Below, piece by piece: positions 41,821-52,077 of a DNA stretch of 64,000 nucleotides (the stretch's first letter is position 1; the number at the start of each line of letters is the position of its first letter). The position numbers and the translations under genes are program-made. The notes beneath the pieces were generated by a model. That model was given only the letters and a program-made list of their open reading frames with translations. It was not told the origin of the DNA and made no database searches. Source of the stretch: Pseudomonadota bacterium (lineage in GTDB: Bacteria > Pseudomonadota > Gammaproteobacteria > UBA9214); assembly GCA_041395565.1 (NCBI GenBank), contig JAWLAI010000007.1, positions 186,001 to 250,000 of the forward strand, read 5' to 3'.

Positions 41821-43382
41821 CGCTTCAGCCCCTTCGTAACGGCAATTTTCCCTATGTTTCCGCCTTGGCTACCGGCATCTTGAGCCGGTGCTCTGAGAGG
41901 GTTCGTGGCTGCATCGATAGATCGCCCGACTTTCACACCAGCCCACGCCATCATCCCACTCCATAGCAACGGCAGACCTAAATAGAGACTCGTCGTGATC
42001 ATATTCAGCAGCATGCGCTTGATGTCATGCTCGCCAGGGTTGGCGAAGATTTGCAGGAAGATGTTCACGTCCGGATACATGGACATGATGAGATTCTGAT
42101 CCACCCACAACGCCAGATACCAGAGCACGCTCCAGAACTTCACGGTGAAAATAGCCATGGCGCCGATCACCATCATGGAGATGGAATAACGCGACAGGAC
42201 CACCACCATGGGAAGCAAGGCGTAGATGCCGAGCAACAGCACGGCCTGCACCATAGGAAGCCCCTGCAGGACCGCGGTCATAGTGACCGAGAACAACGCA
42301 GATGCGGTAAGCACACCGCCTGAGGCGAGTCCGCCTTTGACCCAGCTCTCGGCCGTGCTGAGCCACCCGGTAGTGCCCGAGTTGTTCGCCACCAGATCGT
42401 TGTTCGACCAGCTGGGCGGTGAGTTGGTGAGGACAGTGCGGGCGACGGCATCGTTTTGCTTCTCGGTTGCCAGCGCCGGCGCGACGGCGACGACGAGGCC
42501 CGAAAATCCGGCAGAAGTCGCATCGGCCTCGTTGATCAGTTTCTCCCGCAGACCGATCGTTCCGTCTTCCCACCATTCTTTGCAGTAGGGCTTGCCCCAC
42601 GTCGGTGGCGCGGCTGGATCGTATTCCGTGTCGCGCGCCACATTGTATGCCCAGCCTGAGATCTGCATGGTCGGTCGAAGGGTGTCGTAGTAGCCGCTCG
42701 TGTCACGATAGACATGCGAACCCATCCACTCGGGATCGTCCGGCCCGTATGTCGCCAACAACGCATTGACCGCGGCGGTTGCCGGTCGCTCGGCCTGGTA
42801 CTTAGAACGCGCCGGGATGTAGCACTGGCTGAAGAAGTCACTGACTTCCTGTCTCAACCGCGGGTCCGCGATGGTGGCCAGTCGCGCTTGTTGTTCGTAA
42901 GTACGCATGTCCGCAGCCGAGGGCAGGCCTTCGACCACGGCATGATTCAATCCCGATGTCATGGCCATCACCGCGTACCACCACACGGGGATATTCACCG
43001 TTGCCGGTGAGCCAGTAAACCCGGAAGTGCCGTAGGTGCCCTGAGGTGCAGCGACCGTCGCCGTGGTGGGCGTTGGATTGATCAAGGTTGGCGGTGGCGT
43101 GTAGCTGAGGGTGCCGGCGTTCAACGGTGTCAGCGCGGCCGGCTGTCCAGCCAGGACCACGACCAGCAGCGCAATGAACAGTTCGATCTCCATGCGGCGT
43201 AGCGACAGGCCGGTAACCGTCCCGAACTGACCACCCTCGGCGGGTTCGCGCCAGTTGTCGATGAGGATACCGAGAAACGGCAGGAACACGATGCCCGTGC
43301 CCACCAGCACGTCCCAAAGGATGCCGTAGAAGGCCCAGCCGAACAGCGTGGTGAAAAGTTCTAGATAACTGTCGACGGTCAT
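41817..43382 (-). CDS. Conjugal transfer protein with TraG N-terminal domain
   Basis: 521 residues from ATG 43382, which overlaps the previous stop (ATGA); longer upstream readings are out of family. Several hydrophobic segments at the N-terminus (GWAFYGILWDVLVGTGIVFLP) and near 330-460 (MVQAVLLLGIYALLPMVVVL). The TraG_N family acts in mating-pair stabilisation and T4SS assembly in the inner membrane. It is the distal gene of the TIGR03755-57 block. Confidence 0.85.
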   Translation of the reverse strand: MTVDSYLELFTTLFGWAFYGILWDVLVGTGIVFLPFLGILIDNWREPAEGGQFGTVTGLSLRRMEIELFIALLVVVLAGQPAALTPLNAGTLSYTPPPTLINPTPTTATVAAPQGTYGTSGFTGSPATVNIPVWWYAVMAMTSGLNHAVVEGLPSAADMRTYEQQARLATIADPRLRQEVSDFFSQCYIPARSKYQAERPATAAVNALLATYGPDDPEWMGSHVYRDTSGYYDTLRPTMQISGWAYNVARDTEYDPAAPPTWGKPYCKEWWEDGTIGLREKLINEADATSAGFSGLVVAVAPALATEKQNDAVARTVLTNSPPSWSNNDLVANNSGTTGWLSTAESWVKGGLASGGVLTASALFSVTMTAVLQGLPMVQAVLLLGIYALLPMVVVLSRYSISMMVIGAMAIFTVKFWSVLWYLALWVDQNLIMSMYPDVNIFLQIFANPGEHDIKRMLLNMITTSLYLGLPLLWSGMMAWAGVKVGRSIDAATNPLRAPAQDAGSQGGNIGKIAVTKGLKR

Positions 43383-43762
43383 GCACTGGCTCCATGCAAT
43401 GCGGTCAGGAACTGACCGAGGAGATTCTGACCGAGCAGCAGTTCGATCACGACGAGCCAGGTCACGATCCGCCAACGCAGGGATAGTAATTGCACCGCAC
43501 CACCCTCGTCGACGCGCCCCCATCGATGGAGCGTTCGAGTGATTGCCGGCCATGACAGTGCTACCAACCCAATTACAAGACATCGAATCGCGCTGAATAC
43601 CGGCTTCATAATCTCGATTTGAGTCTGAATGTTCACGACGGACGACGATTGCACCGCGTTCCAGTGGAAGGCGCCTATGCCCAACGCCAGGCCAAATGCC
43701 AACAGCGTCAGCAGCACGAACCAGCGTCGGCGCATGGCAAAGCCGTTACGGAACGCGGCCAT
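43379..43762 (-). CDS. ICE conjugation membrane protein
   Basis: 127 residues, three predicted transmembrane helices (RRWFVLLTLLAFGLALGIGA, CLVIGLVALSW, WLVVIELLLG). Matches by position the small membrane protein between TIGR03755 and TraG_N in MPF-G elements. Starts 17 nt inside the upstream gene and ends 4 nt inside TraG_N. Confidence 0.7.
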   Translation of the reverse strand: MAAFRNGFAMRRRWFVLLTLLAFGLALGIGAFHWNAVQSSSVVNIQTQIEIMKPVFSAIRCLVIGLVALSWPAITRTLHRWGRVDEGGAVQLLSLRWRIVTWLVVIELLLGQNLLGQFLTALHGASA

Positions 43763-45107
43763 TGCTCAAGGGCCGCGGATCAATCGTTGGTACGGTCGGC
43801 GCGCTCAGGGATGACTGGCGTCGAGCCGCCGCACGTTGCAGCAACATGCTCACCGTGTCGGAAACGACCTCCTTGCGCACGCGGGTCTCGAACAGCAGGT
43901 TCTCGATTTCCTTGTCCAGCTCGGTGATGGACTTGTCGGCATGTTCACGGGCAACCTCGGTGGCGTAGACTTCCGGTACCTGCCGACCGCTAAGTAGTAG
44001 TCGCCTGGCGAACAGCGCCTTTTCCACCGTGCGCGCGGTACTGATCTCAGAGACCAGCCGCCCCATGATCAGGCTCTGCTCGGAGGCCGGCATCTCCCGG
44101 ATCGCTTCGATGACCTGTCGCGTGATGGCAACGCCGGGCGCGGTAATATTCTCCAGGTTCGCGAGTGTCGACGGCGTCGCGCCGCTGACCAGATTCTGAA
44201 CCTCCACCGTCACCGCACTGGACTCCTGGTACAATTTCGGCAGCAGCCCAGTGCCGGGAATGCTGTCCTTGCGGCAGGTATCACACGTGGTCACGATGTT
44301 CTCGCCCACTACATCCACCACCCACTCTCTGGCATCAGCGGGTGTGGCCCAGACCTCGGACAGCCGTGTTGCCGACGCCGGCGGCACCGGTCCCGCCGCG
44401 GTGATGGGACGGTTCATGTTGATGTTGTAACCGGCCTTGACGATGTCGCCGGTGAACTCCAGCACCGGCTGACCGGAGCCACCGGCCTGGCCGCCGATCC
44501 ACGGCACACCGTTATTGCCGTTGGATGTCTCGACCGCATCCTTCGCGGTCACGGCGTCGTTGCCGCCGATGCCCATCTGTAGCTTCCAGTCGTTGCCCTT
44601 GGACAGCGTGATGAGATCGGCATAGGGATTCTTGCCCTTGGCAATCTCCGCTTCCATCTGTTCGCAAGACTTGGTGGCGAGTTGCATGGTCTCCTTGGCC
44701 TGCAACAGCGCATTCTGGAACATATCGTAGAGCCCGGGGTTGGCTCGCTGCAGTATCAATGCGGGCAAGGACGCGATAGCGGCGCTCGCAGCAGCGGTCA
44801 TGGCATTCAACATGTTGTCGACACCGGAACCGATGTCGTTCAGCGTGTTGGTGACCGCTGCAACAGGATCGAATTTGCCGCAACTGTATCCAAGACCCAG
44901 CTGCGCCGAACCGCCGAGGGTGACCGAAACCACCGAGGGATTGGCAGGTGCCGACACCGGTTCCGCGCCGCCGATCTCGTAGTACCACAAGCTATCTTCC
45001 GTCGGCGCCTTGGCGGCGTACGCGTTATTCCACAGCAACATCGCGATTAGAATTGATGCACATGTGTTGCGTGAAATGATCCGTGTGGATCGGTGTATTG
45101 TCTCCAT
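43746..45107 (-). CDS. Integrating conjugative element protein, TIGR03755 family
   Basis: 453 residues from ATG 45107, chosen for the AAGGA site 7 nt upstream. A signal peptide (SILIAMLLWNNAYA), then a periplasmic Cys-containing protein (LGYSCGKFDPVAAVTNTLND; CDTCRKDS near residue 285). The pattern fits TIGR03755, a TraH-like MPF-G component. It has extensive helical regions and is coexpressed with TIGR03756 and 03757. Confidence 0.82.
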   Translation of the reverse strand: METIHRSTRIISRNTCASILIAMLLWNNAYAAKAPTEDSLWYYEIGGAEPVSAPANPSVVSVTLGGSAQLGLGYSCGKFDPVAAVTNTLNDIGSGVDNMLNAMTAAASAAIASLPALILQRANPGLYDMFQNALLQAKETMQLATKSCEQMEAEIAKGKNPYADLITLSKGNDWKLQMGIGGNDAVTAKDAVETSNGNNGVPWIGGQAGGSGQPVLEFTGDIVKAGYNINMNRPITAAGPVPPASATRLSEVWATPADAREWVVDVVGENIVTTCDTCRKDSIPGTGLLPKLYQESSAVTVEVQNLVSGATPSTLANLENITAPGVAITRQVIEAIREMPASEQSLIMGRLVSEISTARTVEKALFARRLLLSGRQVPEVYATEVAREHADKSITELDKEIENLLFETRVRKEVVSDTVSMLLQRAAARRQSSLSAPTVPTIDPRPLSNGRVP

Positions 45108-45127
45108 TGGGTATCCTTGCTTGTGCC

Positions 45128-46156
45128 TCATGGTGGATAGGGAATCCAGTCGATGTCGAACAGGAACCACTGGCCGCGCCGCTGACAACACTTGTAGGGA
45201 CGCCAGAGGTTCCAGACATAGTCGCCCTCGCTATCGACCTTGCCACCACCCCACCCCGTCAGGGTTGCGAGATCGTTGGTACCGAACACATCACAACTCG
45301 TCTCGGTGCGTGGGACCATCATCTGCCAGGTACCGGTGCGGCGGTCCTTCTCCATCAACGGACCGGGCGACCACACCCGCTGGCTCGAAGATGACGACGC
45401 GGTCACTGGGACGTAGACGTGCGGCTGTCCCGTGCGAGTGACGATATCGCCGGCGCGCTGCGCATTGATGGCCGCGGCTTTGGGTTCTTCTGCTTGCGTG
45501 GTCCAACCGGTGCGTGGATATACTCCACCCCAGGTCTGCAACGGCCAGGTGCCGATCTCGCGCAGACCCGGGATGAAGCTCGGGGGATAAAAGATCTCCG
45601 GTACTTCCTGGCGCCAGGACAGCGCATCGAGCCCGGACTGGAAATACGGAACGAAAGAGGTTGTTTCCGTCTGACACAACATGCCGACACCGGCGACGAT
45701 GCCCGAGAGCGAACTGAGCGGATGCCCGATGGCATCCGTCTCACGGAAGATCATGTTCTTATGGTCGCGGTTGTCGGAGGTACCTTCGGTGCGGTTGCCG
45801 GCACTGTCGATGGGTACAGGCAACAGTGACCCGAGCAATCCGTTGGCCGCCGTCTTCTGGGCGAGGCCGAGCGTCGCCCGGATCTCCGCCCAGGGATTAC
45901 CGCCCAGTTCGTTGTAGCTGCTGACTACAAGGTCCGGGTTGTAGTGCCCGACCTTGAGCGAAGTATTGACGCTACAACCGAACAACGTACAGCGCAGCCA
46001 GAAGCACGTACCGATGGGCATCCACTGCATGCAGGCAAGCGCCGCGGCGGTCGTCTTGGCCACGATCTCCGGTGTCGTGATGGTACCTGCCTTGCCGGGC
46101 AACGGCATCGCCAGTAATGCGGCCAAGACAAGTGACAGAACCCTCTGCCCTGTCAT
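45128..46156 (-). CDS. Integrating conjugative element protein, TIGR03756 family (TraU-like)
   Basis: 342 residues with a signal peptide (VLSLVLAALLAMPLPGKA), paired Cys residues (CMQWMPIGTCFWLRCTLFGC) and a C-terminal CCQRRGQWFLFDIDW. Cys-rich periplasmic TraU-like proteins assist pilus assembly. Ends 20 nt before the next gene and overlaps the upstream stop by 4 nt. Confidence 0.86.
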   Translation of the reverse strand: MTGQRVLSLVLAALLAMPLPGKAGTITTPEIVAKTTAAALACMQWMPIGTCFWLRCTLFGCSVNTSLKVGHYNPDLVVSSYNELGGNPWAEIRATLGLAQKTAANGLLGSLLPVPIDSAGNRTEGTSDNRDHKNMIFRETDAIGHPLSSLSGIVAGVGMLCQTETTSFVPYFQSGLDALSWRQEVPEIFYPPSFIPGLREIGTWPLQTWGGVYPRTGWTTQAEEPKAAAINAQRAGDIVTRTGQPHVYVPVTASSSSSQRVWSPGPLMEKDRRTGTWQMMVPRTETSCDVFGTNDLATLTGWGGGKVDSEGDYVWNLWRPYKCCQRRGQWFLFDIDWIPYPP

Positions 46157-46647
46157 CGCGTCCGGCCTTCACGCCACTCTTGATAGCGATGCAGTGCTTC
46201 ACTGATGTCTGTGACGCCATAGATCGCGACCTCACCGTCGAACACAATCGCGGGATAGCGATTGATGCCGTACTGCATCGCCTTCGCCAAACCCACCGCC
46301 GCACGCTGCATCCGTGCGCGATCTTCTTCATGGAGTTGCTGGAAACGCTGCAGAACGACTTGCTTGGATTGTTCAGGATCGGCCGTAAGGCCATCAGACA
46401 GTTTTGTTTCGATACGCTGGATGCCATCCAGTTCGTAGATGTGGAGCTCCATTTCCGTGGAATCCGGCTGCCGATTGAAGGCTGACTCACCCGTGACAGG
46501 CGATTCGGTCGTGGTGAATACCTCGACGAGGTGTGGACGCCCCGCTGCTGGTTGAGCCGCTTGCGCAGTGCCGATGACCAGTTGCGCAAGAAGAACCGAA
46601 ATCGGCAAGCTGAAGCTGATTGATTGTGTATTCCTGAACATTTGCAC
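46153..46647 (-). CDS. Integrating conjugative element protein, TIGR03757 family
   Basis: 164 residues with a signal peptide (SISFSLPISVLLAQLVIGTAQA). The C-terminal half resembles a TrbC/thioredoxin-like region (GINRYPAIVFDGEVAIYGVT). Typical TIGR03757 protein of the MPF-G cluster. A 101-bp gap separates it from the upstream VirB4-like gene; I see no terminator in it. Confidence 0.83.
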   Translation of the reverse strand: MQMFRNTQSISFSLPISVLLAQLVIGTAQAAQPAAGRPHLVEVFTTTESPVTGESAFNRQPDSTEMELHIYELDGIQRIETKLSDGLTADPEQSKQVVLQRFQQLHEEDRARMQRAAVGLAKAMQYGINRYPAIVFDGEVAIYGVTDISEALHRYQEWREGRTR

Positions 46648-46748
46648 GAATAGCCCGCTGATTATGTGATGGGCTATCGTGGCTCGCCCGGCATTCCTAT
46701 GAAATGGGTAATCCTTTCAACATGCGGCGTGGTTTTTTTGGATTTTTG

Positions 46749-49490
46749 CTAACTTCGATGACTCACTGCAATCCGTTCTGCAATGGCATAAACCGCCTCG
46801 ATCTCGCTGCAGTTTCTTTCGCGCATGATTTCCGCGCGTTCCGCCTTTTCGTGCTTTTCCGTCATGGCGAGCGCAAGTGATAGTGGAGGCGGCACGTTGC
46901 GGAACAGGGCTTCGAGGTTGTCAGAGAGAACTACTCCCTCGACGTACTTGCCGGGTTCCTTGCGTGCCGACAGCAGGAGACTGCGCTGCACGTCGGTCAG
47001 GTCTTTGAAGCGTGCGATCTGCTCGACTTCTTCCTTAGGCATGACCAGACACAACCACCACTCCATCATGTTGAGCATCTTGCGACTGGTGTCGGGGAAG
47101 TCCTCGAGGTTCTGGGTGGCTATCCAGAACCAGGCTCCGAGCTTGCGCCACATCTTGGTGATCTTTACCACGTAGCGAGCCAACAAGGGATTCGTGGTGA
47201 TGATGTGTCCCTCGTCGGTCACCACCAATGTGGGCCGAGCATCGTGCTGGTGGCGTTCCACCAGGTCGTTGATGTGGCTCATCATGGAAATGTAGGCCAC
47301 GGTGAGCTGATCCTCGTAACCTTCCCGCGCCAGGATGCCCATTTCCAGTATGGTGACGTCAGCCTCCGGCCAGCGGGTACCAGGCCGATTGAAGAAATGA
47401 CCGGCGAGGCCGGAGCAGAACAGCGCCATGCCATCGCCCATCTCGATTGCCCGGTTACGCCGGTGCTCTGGCAGGTCATGATCGCGACCGATGGTGTGCA
47501 AGGCGCTGACCACGTCCTCGGTGATCACTTGTTCGCGTCCACTCTCCTTCACGGTCTTGGCGGCCAGGAAGATGGCGTTGCGGATGAGCAGTCGATCGGC
47601 CCGACTCATGCGCGCGTCTTCGCGCTCGTCACCGCCGGTGATCATGATCCGGGCGGCGATTTCCATCTCGCCGAGAATGTCTCGACCGCCACCCTCGTCT
47701 TCGACTTCGTCATCGTCGTCGACCAGGTCATCCGATTCTTTGCCGAGACGCACACGGTGTTCTCTGTCCAGCACGCGTATGGCATCCGCGAACGGCGGCA
47801 GACTCACGTCCACGTTCGGATTCAAGGTGACCTGGTTGACGGAGACGCCGTGGGCCTTGAAGTGTTGGCCCAGCAACGAGAACGATCCACCAGCCTCGAT
47901 GATAAAGATGCGCGGGCGGTACACGGCAGCCATCTGTTGCAGCAGATAGACCAGCAGCGCCGACTTGCCCGCGCCGGTGGGCCCGAGGATCAGCATGTGG
48001 GCGTTTTTCTTGCGGTCGGCTCTGTGCAACGGATCGAATGCCAGGGGTTCAGCACCGCGATTGAAGAACACCAGCCCCGGATGACCGGTGCCTTTCGATC
48101 TGCCATACAGCGGCAACAGATTTGCGGCATGACTGGAGAAGATCAGGCGCGAGCGGCGGCTGGACTTGTCCAACGAGACATCGTAGGCCATGGGTAAGTT
48201 GCGAATGTAGCTGTCCAGGGCGAGGAGATCCGTTTCCTGCAGGATCGGCTGCAGGCCGTTCGGAAGTAGAATTGCATTCAACTGATTGACGTTGGCGCGC
48301 AGCGATTTGGAATTATCCCCGCGCACATAAAAAGCGATATTCACTGGGTAGAGCTTGTTGCCTTGCGCCATCTCACGCTCGACGAGTTCCGCGTCCTCCC
48401 GTGTCAGCGCCGCTTCGGCGGAGTCACCCACCGCAGCCCGCTTGACCTGGGCGATATGGTTACGGGTGAAATCCTGAGGCTTGACCGTCAGGGTCAACAC
48501 CATCACGGTGTACTCGGGCAAGCGATCGAAGAGCGAGAAGACGTGGTCGCCGGCCTGACGCTCGGCGGTCATGTGCCCTACCTCCGGCGCCCGCCGCAAT
48601 CCCTGGATCGTGACTACGGTGTGCGGCAGTCCGTCAAACCACCAGGTTGCGGTCTCGTTATCCGAGCGTGGCATCGTGAGCGTAAGCCGCTCGGCAAGAT
48701 CATAGCCAAATGGCAGGTCCTCGTCGCCGGGATATGGGGCGACATCCAACAGTTTGTCGGGATCGCCATCGGCGATTGCGGGTTTTGGGTTGAACCACTT
48801 CAACAGCCACTCGTAGAGATCCTTGCCGGTGCCGCGACGCGCATGTATGCCGGCGGAGGCGAGTGACGCAACCCACTTGGTCGCCACGTCATTCATCGCC
48901 TCTTCCACTTCGACCGCCGACGGGGTCTTGCCCTTTACCTTCAAGCGCCGGTAGAGAGTGGCACGCACACGGCGCACTTGTCCCCGCCAATGGGTTCCGG
49001 TAACGGCAGTGTCCTCGAATAGGCCACCGGGCCGGGTGATCCGCGCCAGATGTTTCGAAAAGGTCTCCTGGTAATGCCGGGTGAACGTGCTGTCCTTGGC
49101 GCTGGGCTGCGCATAGACGGCGACTTCCTGTTGGAACTCCTTCAGGCTTGGCTCGTCCTGCACATAGACCTGCAAGATCCACGGCGCATCGTCTTCTTCG
49201 GGGATGGCATCGGTGAGCGCGGTCTGGATGGCATCACGCAATTGCCTCATGAACTGGGTTGTGCGGGCCTCGGTGCCCGCCGGGATAATCTCGAACAAAA
49301 CACCCACACTGACGCCGTCTTCCAGCAGGAAGGTGCGGCTGTCCGGATCGTACTCGACCCATGGCATGAGATCGGTGAAGGATGGCGGGCGATCATAGAG
49401 ATGTTGGACTGCCGCTGTGGTCACGGGCGCTTCCGCCGGATCGTGTGCCTTCTTCGCTGAATTGTTCGCTTTAGACTTCGCCACGTTCAT
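46749..49490 (-). CDS. Conjugative transfer ATPase, VirB4/TraC-like (TIGR03744)
   Basis: 913 residues. The C-terminal half is a RecA-like ATPase: Walker A LILGPTGAGKSALLVYLLQQ (about 500-515), Walker B TLVVTDEGHII, and an IATQNLEDFP sensor. The N-terminal half is the TraC/CagE-type domain (PWVEYDPDSRTFLLEDGVSV). An acidic stretch (DDLVDDDDEVEDEGGG, about 590) is an insertion common in this family. It powers T4SS pilus assembly at the inner membrane. Confidence 0.9.
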   Translation of the reverse strand: MNVAKSKANNSAKKAHDPAEAPVTTAAVQHLYDRPPSFTDLMPWVEYDPDSRTFLLEDGVSVGVLFEIIPAGTEARTTQFMRQLRDAIQTALTDAIPEEDDAPWILQVYVQDEPSLKEFQQEVAVYAQPSAKDSTFTRHYQETFSKHLARITRPGGLFEDTAVTGTHWRGQVRRVRATLYRRLKVKGKTPSAVEVEEAMNDVATKWVASLASAGIHARRGTGKDLYEWLLKWFNPKPAIADGDPDKLLDVAPYPGDEDLPFGYDLAERLTLTMPRSDNETATWWFDGLPHTVVTIQGLRRAPEVGHMTAERQAGDHVFSLFDRLPEYTVMVLTLTVKPQDFTRNHIAQVKRAAVGDSAEAALTREDAELVEREMAQGNKLYPVNIAFYVRGDNSKSLRANVNQLNAILLPNGLQPILQETDLLALDSYIRNLPMAYDVSLDKSSRRSRLIFSSHAANLLPLYGRSKGTGHPGLVFFNRGAEPLAFDPLHRADRKKNAHMLILGPTGAGKSALLVYLLQQMAAVYRPRIFIIEAGGSFSLLGQHFKAHGVSVNQVTLNPNVDVSLPPFADAIRVLDREHRVRLGKESDDLVDDDDEVEDEGGGRDILGEMEIAARIMITGGDEREDARMSRADRLLIRNAIFLAAKTVKESGREQVITEDVVSALHTIGRDHDLPEHRRNRAIEMGDGMALFCSGLAGHFFNRPGTRWPEADVTILEMGILAREGYEDQLTVAYISMMSHINDLVERHQHDARPTLVVTDEGHIITTNPLLARYVVKITKMWRKLGAWFWIATQNLEDFPDTSRKMLNMMEWWLCLVMPKEEVEQIARFKDLTDVQRSLLLSARKEPGKYVEGVVLSDNLEALFRNVPPPLSLALAMTEKHEKAERAEIMRERNCSEIEAVYAIAERIAVSHRS

Positions 49491-49903
49491 TTCCGCTGCA
49501 GTTTGGTCGGCACTTCGCCGGGCAATGCGTACTCGACCCGCTCATACATCGGAAAGGTCGTCACATAACCTGGCACCGGTACCTGCTCTTCGTCGGCCAG
49601 GTGCGGAAATACATACATGACCAGACTCGGATTCGGCAGCCGGGGAAAAGTGGTGTCGATCTCGTTATGGGCATCGCGCGTATAGCTATGAAGCGCACCG
49701 TCGCCGTCGATGACGGGACGGTTGCCCAGCGCCTCGCGCACCGCCATGGGATCGTTGGCACCCGATTCGCGCATGTGCTGCTCGTAGATCGTTTTCATGG
49801 ACGGGCCGTCCTGGGGTAACACGGCGTCCTTGGTGTTGGCACAACCGCCCAGTACGAGACTAATCAAGCCGAGCGCGGTGATAAGGATTGATGGCTTTCG
49901 CAT
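49487..49903 (-). CDS. Conjugative transfer region lipoprotein, TIGR03751 family
   Basis: 138 residues from ATG 49903 with AGGAAA upstream. Lipobox LVLGGC at about residue 16-21, so an outer- or inner-membrane lipoprotein, followed by RPVIDGDGALHSYTRDA and YVTTFPMYERVEYALPGE typical of TIGR03751 (VirB7-like role). Lies with its first 44 nt inside the upstream TIGR03752 gene and overlaps the VirB4-like start by 4 nt. Confidence 0.86.
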   Translation of the reverse strand: MRKPSILITALGLISLVLGGCANTKDAVLPQDGPSMKTIYEQHMRESGANDPMAVREALGNRPVIDGDGALHSYTRDAHNEIDTTFPRLPNPSLVMYVFPHLADEEQVPVPGYVTTFPMYERVEYALPGEVPTKLQRK

Positions 49904-51257
49904 GATCGAGTTTCCTGCCTTTGAGATCGAGATCGATGGGGAGCTCCACGTCGACGTGGATTGCGATGTGAACACCGGCCGGGACAAAGACGGCATCGAA
50001 GCTCTGCGACTGGCGCTCCATGAGCCACTTGGCGACCTCGTCACTGCCGCCGGCGATGGTCTTGCCGAGCACATATTTCCCGACCTCGCCGGTGACGTTG
50101 TTGCTCGCAGCACCACTGTCACTCACCACGGTGGTCGTCTCGGCAGCGGCCGCTGCATCGGCGGCGGCCTGGATAGCCTTCACACCGATACGCTGAGTGA
50201 GAAACGCCGGGGCGTTGGTCTTGCGATCCCCGCTAACACAGGGAATGCCCTGCTGATCCGAGATCCAGCCCAGTGATCGCTTGTTGCCACCGGACTGATT
50301 TCCGCGATCGTCACTTGAGATCGTACGGATGGTACCGTCGTCGAACACGAAGGTAACCGAATCGAGCCGGCCGGTGACGCAGGAAAGGGTCCAGTCACCG
50401 ATGGCGGTACCACTCCATACCATGCCCTGCACGCCGGGCACGGTGAGACCGTTGGCGGCGAGGTTGTCGGCGCCGGTGATCACCTTGAACGGCATGGGAT
50501 CGCGCACCTGGCCCTGTATCGGTACCCGACCGACCAGGGCCGTCATGGCCGTCGAGCCGATGAGCGTGGCATTACGTGGCACCGTGTAGACGGGATGCAC
50601 CGTATCCAATTTGTCGGAGATGTTGGCAGTCTGCTCGCGCGCGCTACTCAGCGCACCGCCCGTGGACTGGCGCACCTGGTGTAACAAGCTATTTCCTTTC
50701 GTGCCACTTGTGTCATCAGCGATAGCATCCAGCGGTTCGATCCAGACCAGGCTATTGGTAGGTGGCGCCGCTGCGCTGCCACCGTCGAAACCCAGTCCAA
50801 CCGGGATATCGCCGGTACTCTTCGTCGACTTCCCGTGCGATAGCGATTGCGACAAGGCATCCACCCGTGCCGTTAGCGAGGACAGCACACTGGAATCCAA
50901 TCGATCCTGCGCGGCCTTGTCATTCTCACGCGACAAGAGCTCGCGTTTGACGCGCGTGGCCACGTTCTCCTCGATCTGAGCACGACTGCTCAGCAGCCGC
51001 TGATTCTCGTTGCGCAGTGTCGTGTTGTCCTTGCGCAATGCTTCGACCTCGGCAGTCATCGCTGCGACGTTCGCGGTCAGGGTCTTGATGGTGTCGGCGG
51101 GTGTGTCCGCGTCCGGTACCGGTGCTTGCGGCACGGCGTCCATCACGACCTGTTGCTCCTTTCCGTTCGAGCAGGACTTGAGGGTGACGAACACCAGCAT
51201 AAGCACTACCACGCCGGCGATGATGGGTAACAGTCGATTGCTGGTTGCGATGGCCAT
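49860..51257 (-). CDS. Integrating conjugative element protein, TIGR03752 family (VirB10/TraB-like)
   Basis: 465 residues: one N-terminal transmembrane helix (LLPIIAGVVVLMLVFVTL), a coiled coil (VAAMTAEVEALRKDNTTLRN, about 70-110), and a periplasmic beta-rich domain (RNATLIGSTAMTALVGRVPI, about 235-400) as in TraB/VirB10, the T4SS channel scaffold. ATG 51257; spacing to the upstream gene is 3 nt. Confidence 0.86.
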   Translation of the reverse strand: MAIATSNRLLPIIAGVVVLMLVFVTLKSCSNGKEQQVVMDAVPQAPVPDADTPADTIKTLTANVAAMTAEVEALRKDNTTLRNENQRLLSSRAQIEENVATRVKRELLSRENDKAAQDRLDSSVLSSLTARVDALSQSLSHGKSTKSTGDIPVGLGFDGGSAAAPPTNSLVWIEPLDAIADDTSGTKGNSLLHQVRQSTGGALSSAREQTANISDKLDTVHPVYTVPRNATLIGSTAMTALVGRVPIQGQVRDPMPFKVITGADNLAANGLTVPGVQGMVWSGTAIGDWTLSCVTGRLDSVTFVFDDGTIRTISSDDRGNQSGGNKRSLGWISDQQGIPCVSGDRKTNAPAFLTQRIGVKAIQAAADAAAAAETTTVVSDSGAASNNVTGEVGKYVLGKTIAGGSDEVAKWLMERQSQSFDAVFVPAGVHIAIHVDVELPIDLDLKGRKLDHAKAINPYHRARLD

Positions 51258-51260
51258 GTC

Positions 51261-52064
51261 TTACCTCGCAGCCTCGAACGGCCGTGCGGAAATCAGATAC
51301 ACCGCCGTGGTATCCGCCTCATTACCAGCCTGCAACAGGCGGTTGTGTTGAAAGGTCGCGGTCAGCCATTTACCACGCAGATTGCGTGGGTCCAGTGTCT
51401 GCGGCTGATCGCTACGGTTGGTTAGCTTGACGGCCGTGACATACAGCCCGCCTGCTCGCCAAGCCACCAAGGGCGTTGCATCGACCGCACCGCCAAACAT
51501 CAAGCTGACGGGCTCACGCATCACCGGCACACGGACGATGCCCGGTCGATCCTGGACGAGGCGTGCGGGTGCATAGAGCTGCTGAGCCGCGAAGCGGGTC
51601 AGAGCAACGTAGCTGTATTGCACCGTTGCGCCCTGACTCGCAACAGATGAATCCATCATCTCGGCGTGACTCTCACCGTTCGTCTTCACGTACACCTGCA
51701 CGGGATGCGTCTGACCGCCATCTTTGGATGCCGACACGTCGAAGAGAAACATCTGGCCACCGTCGAGGCTCTGTGCCATGACACGCGTGGCATCGAACGG
51801 TGCGCTGGCGAGAAGGTAAACAGTTCCGTTGACGCTTTGCGTACGCAGCAATGGCTGCAAGGATGCAGGCACACCGACTTTGACCGGACCGGGCAAAGTC
51901 ACCAAGCGTTCGTGTCCGACATTGAGTTCGAGCTGGATGGGCGTCTTGTTCCATTCGATACGCTCGGTGACTTCCGGCTCGGCGTGGACCATCGACTGCA
52001 TCAACAGCAGCCCGATTCCCAAGCAGAATATAGCGCCACGTTTGAACTTGTTGATCGAATACAT
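51261..52064 (-). CDS. Integrating conjugative element protein, TIGR03749 family (TraK-like)
   Basis: 267 residues from ATG 52064, giving a clean signal peptide (GAIFCLGIGLLLMQSMVHA); GTG 52085 is an alternative. Beta-rich periplasmic protein (RIEWNKTPIQLELNVGHERL) of the VirB9/TraK type. Tightly packed with its neighbours. Confidence 0.83.
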   Translation of the reverse strand: MYSINKFKRGAIFCLGIGLLLMQSMVHAEPEVTERIEWNKTPIQLELNVGHERLVTLPGPVKVGVPASLQPLLRTQSVNGTVYLLASAPFDATRVMAQSLDGGQMFLFDVSASKDGGQTHPVQVYVKTNGESHAEMMDSSVASQGATVQYSYVALTRFAAQQLYAPARLVQDRPGIVRVPVMREPVSLMFGGAVDATPLVAWRAGGLYVTAVKLTNRSDQPQTLDPRNLRGKWLTATFQHNRLLQAGNEADTTAVYLISARPFEAAR

Positions 52065-52077
52065 GCGTTGATTCCCG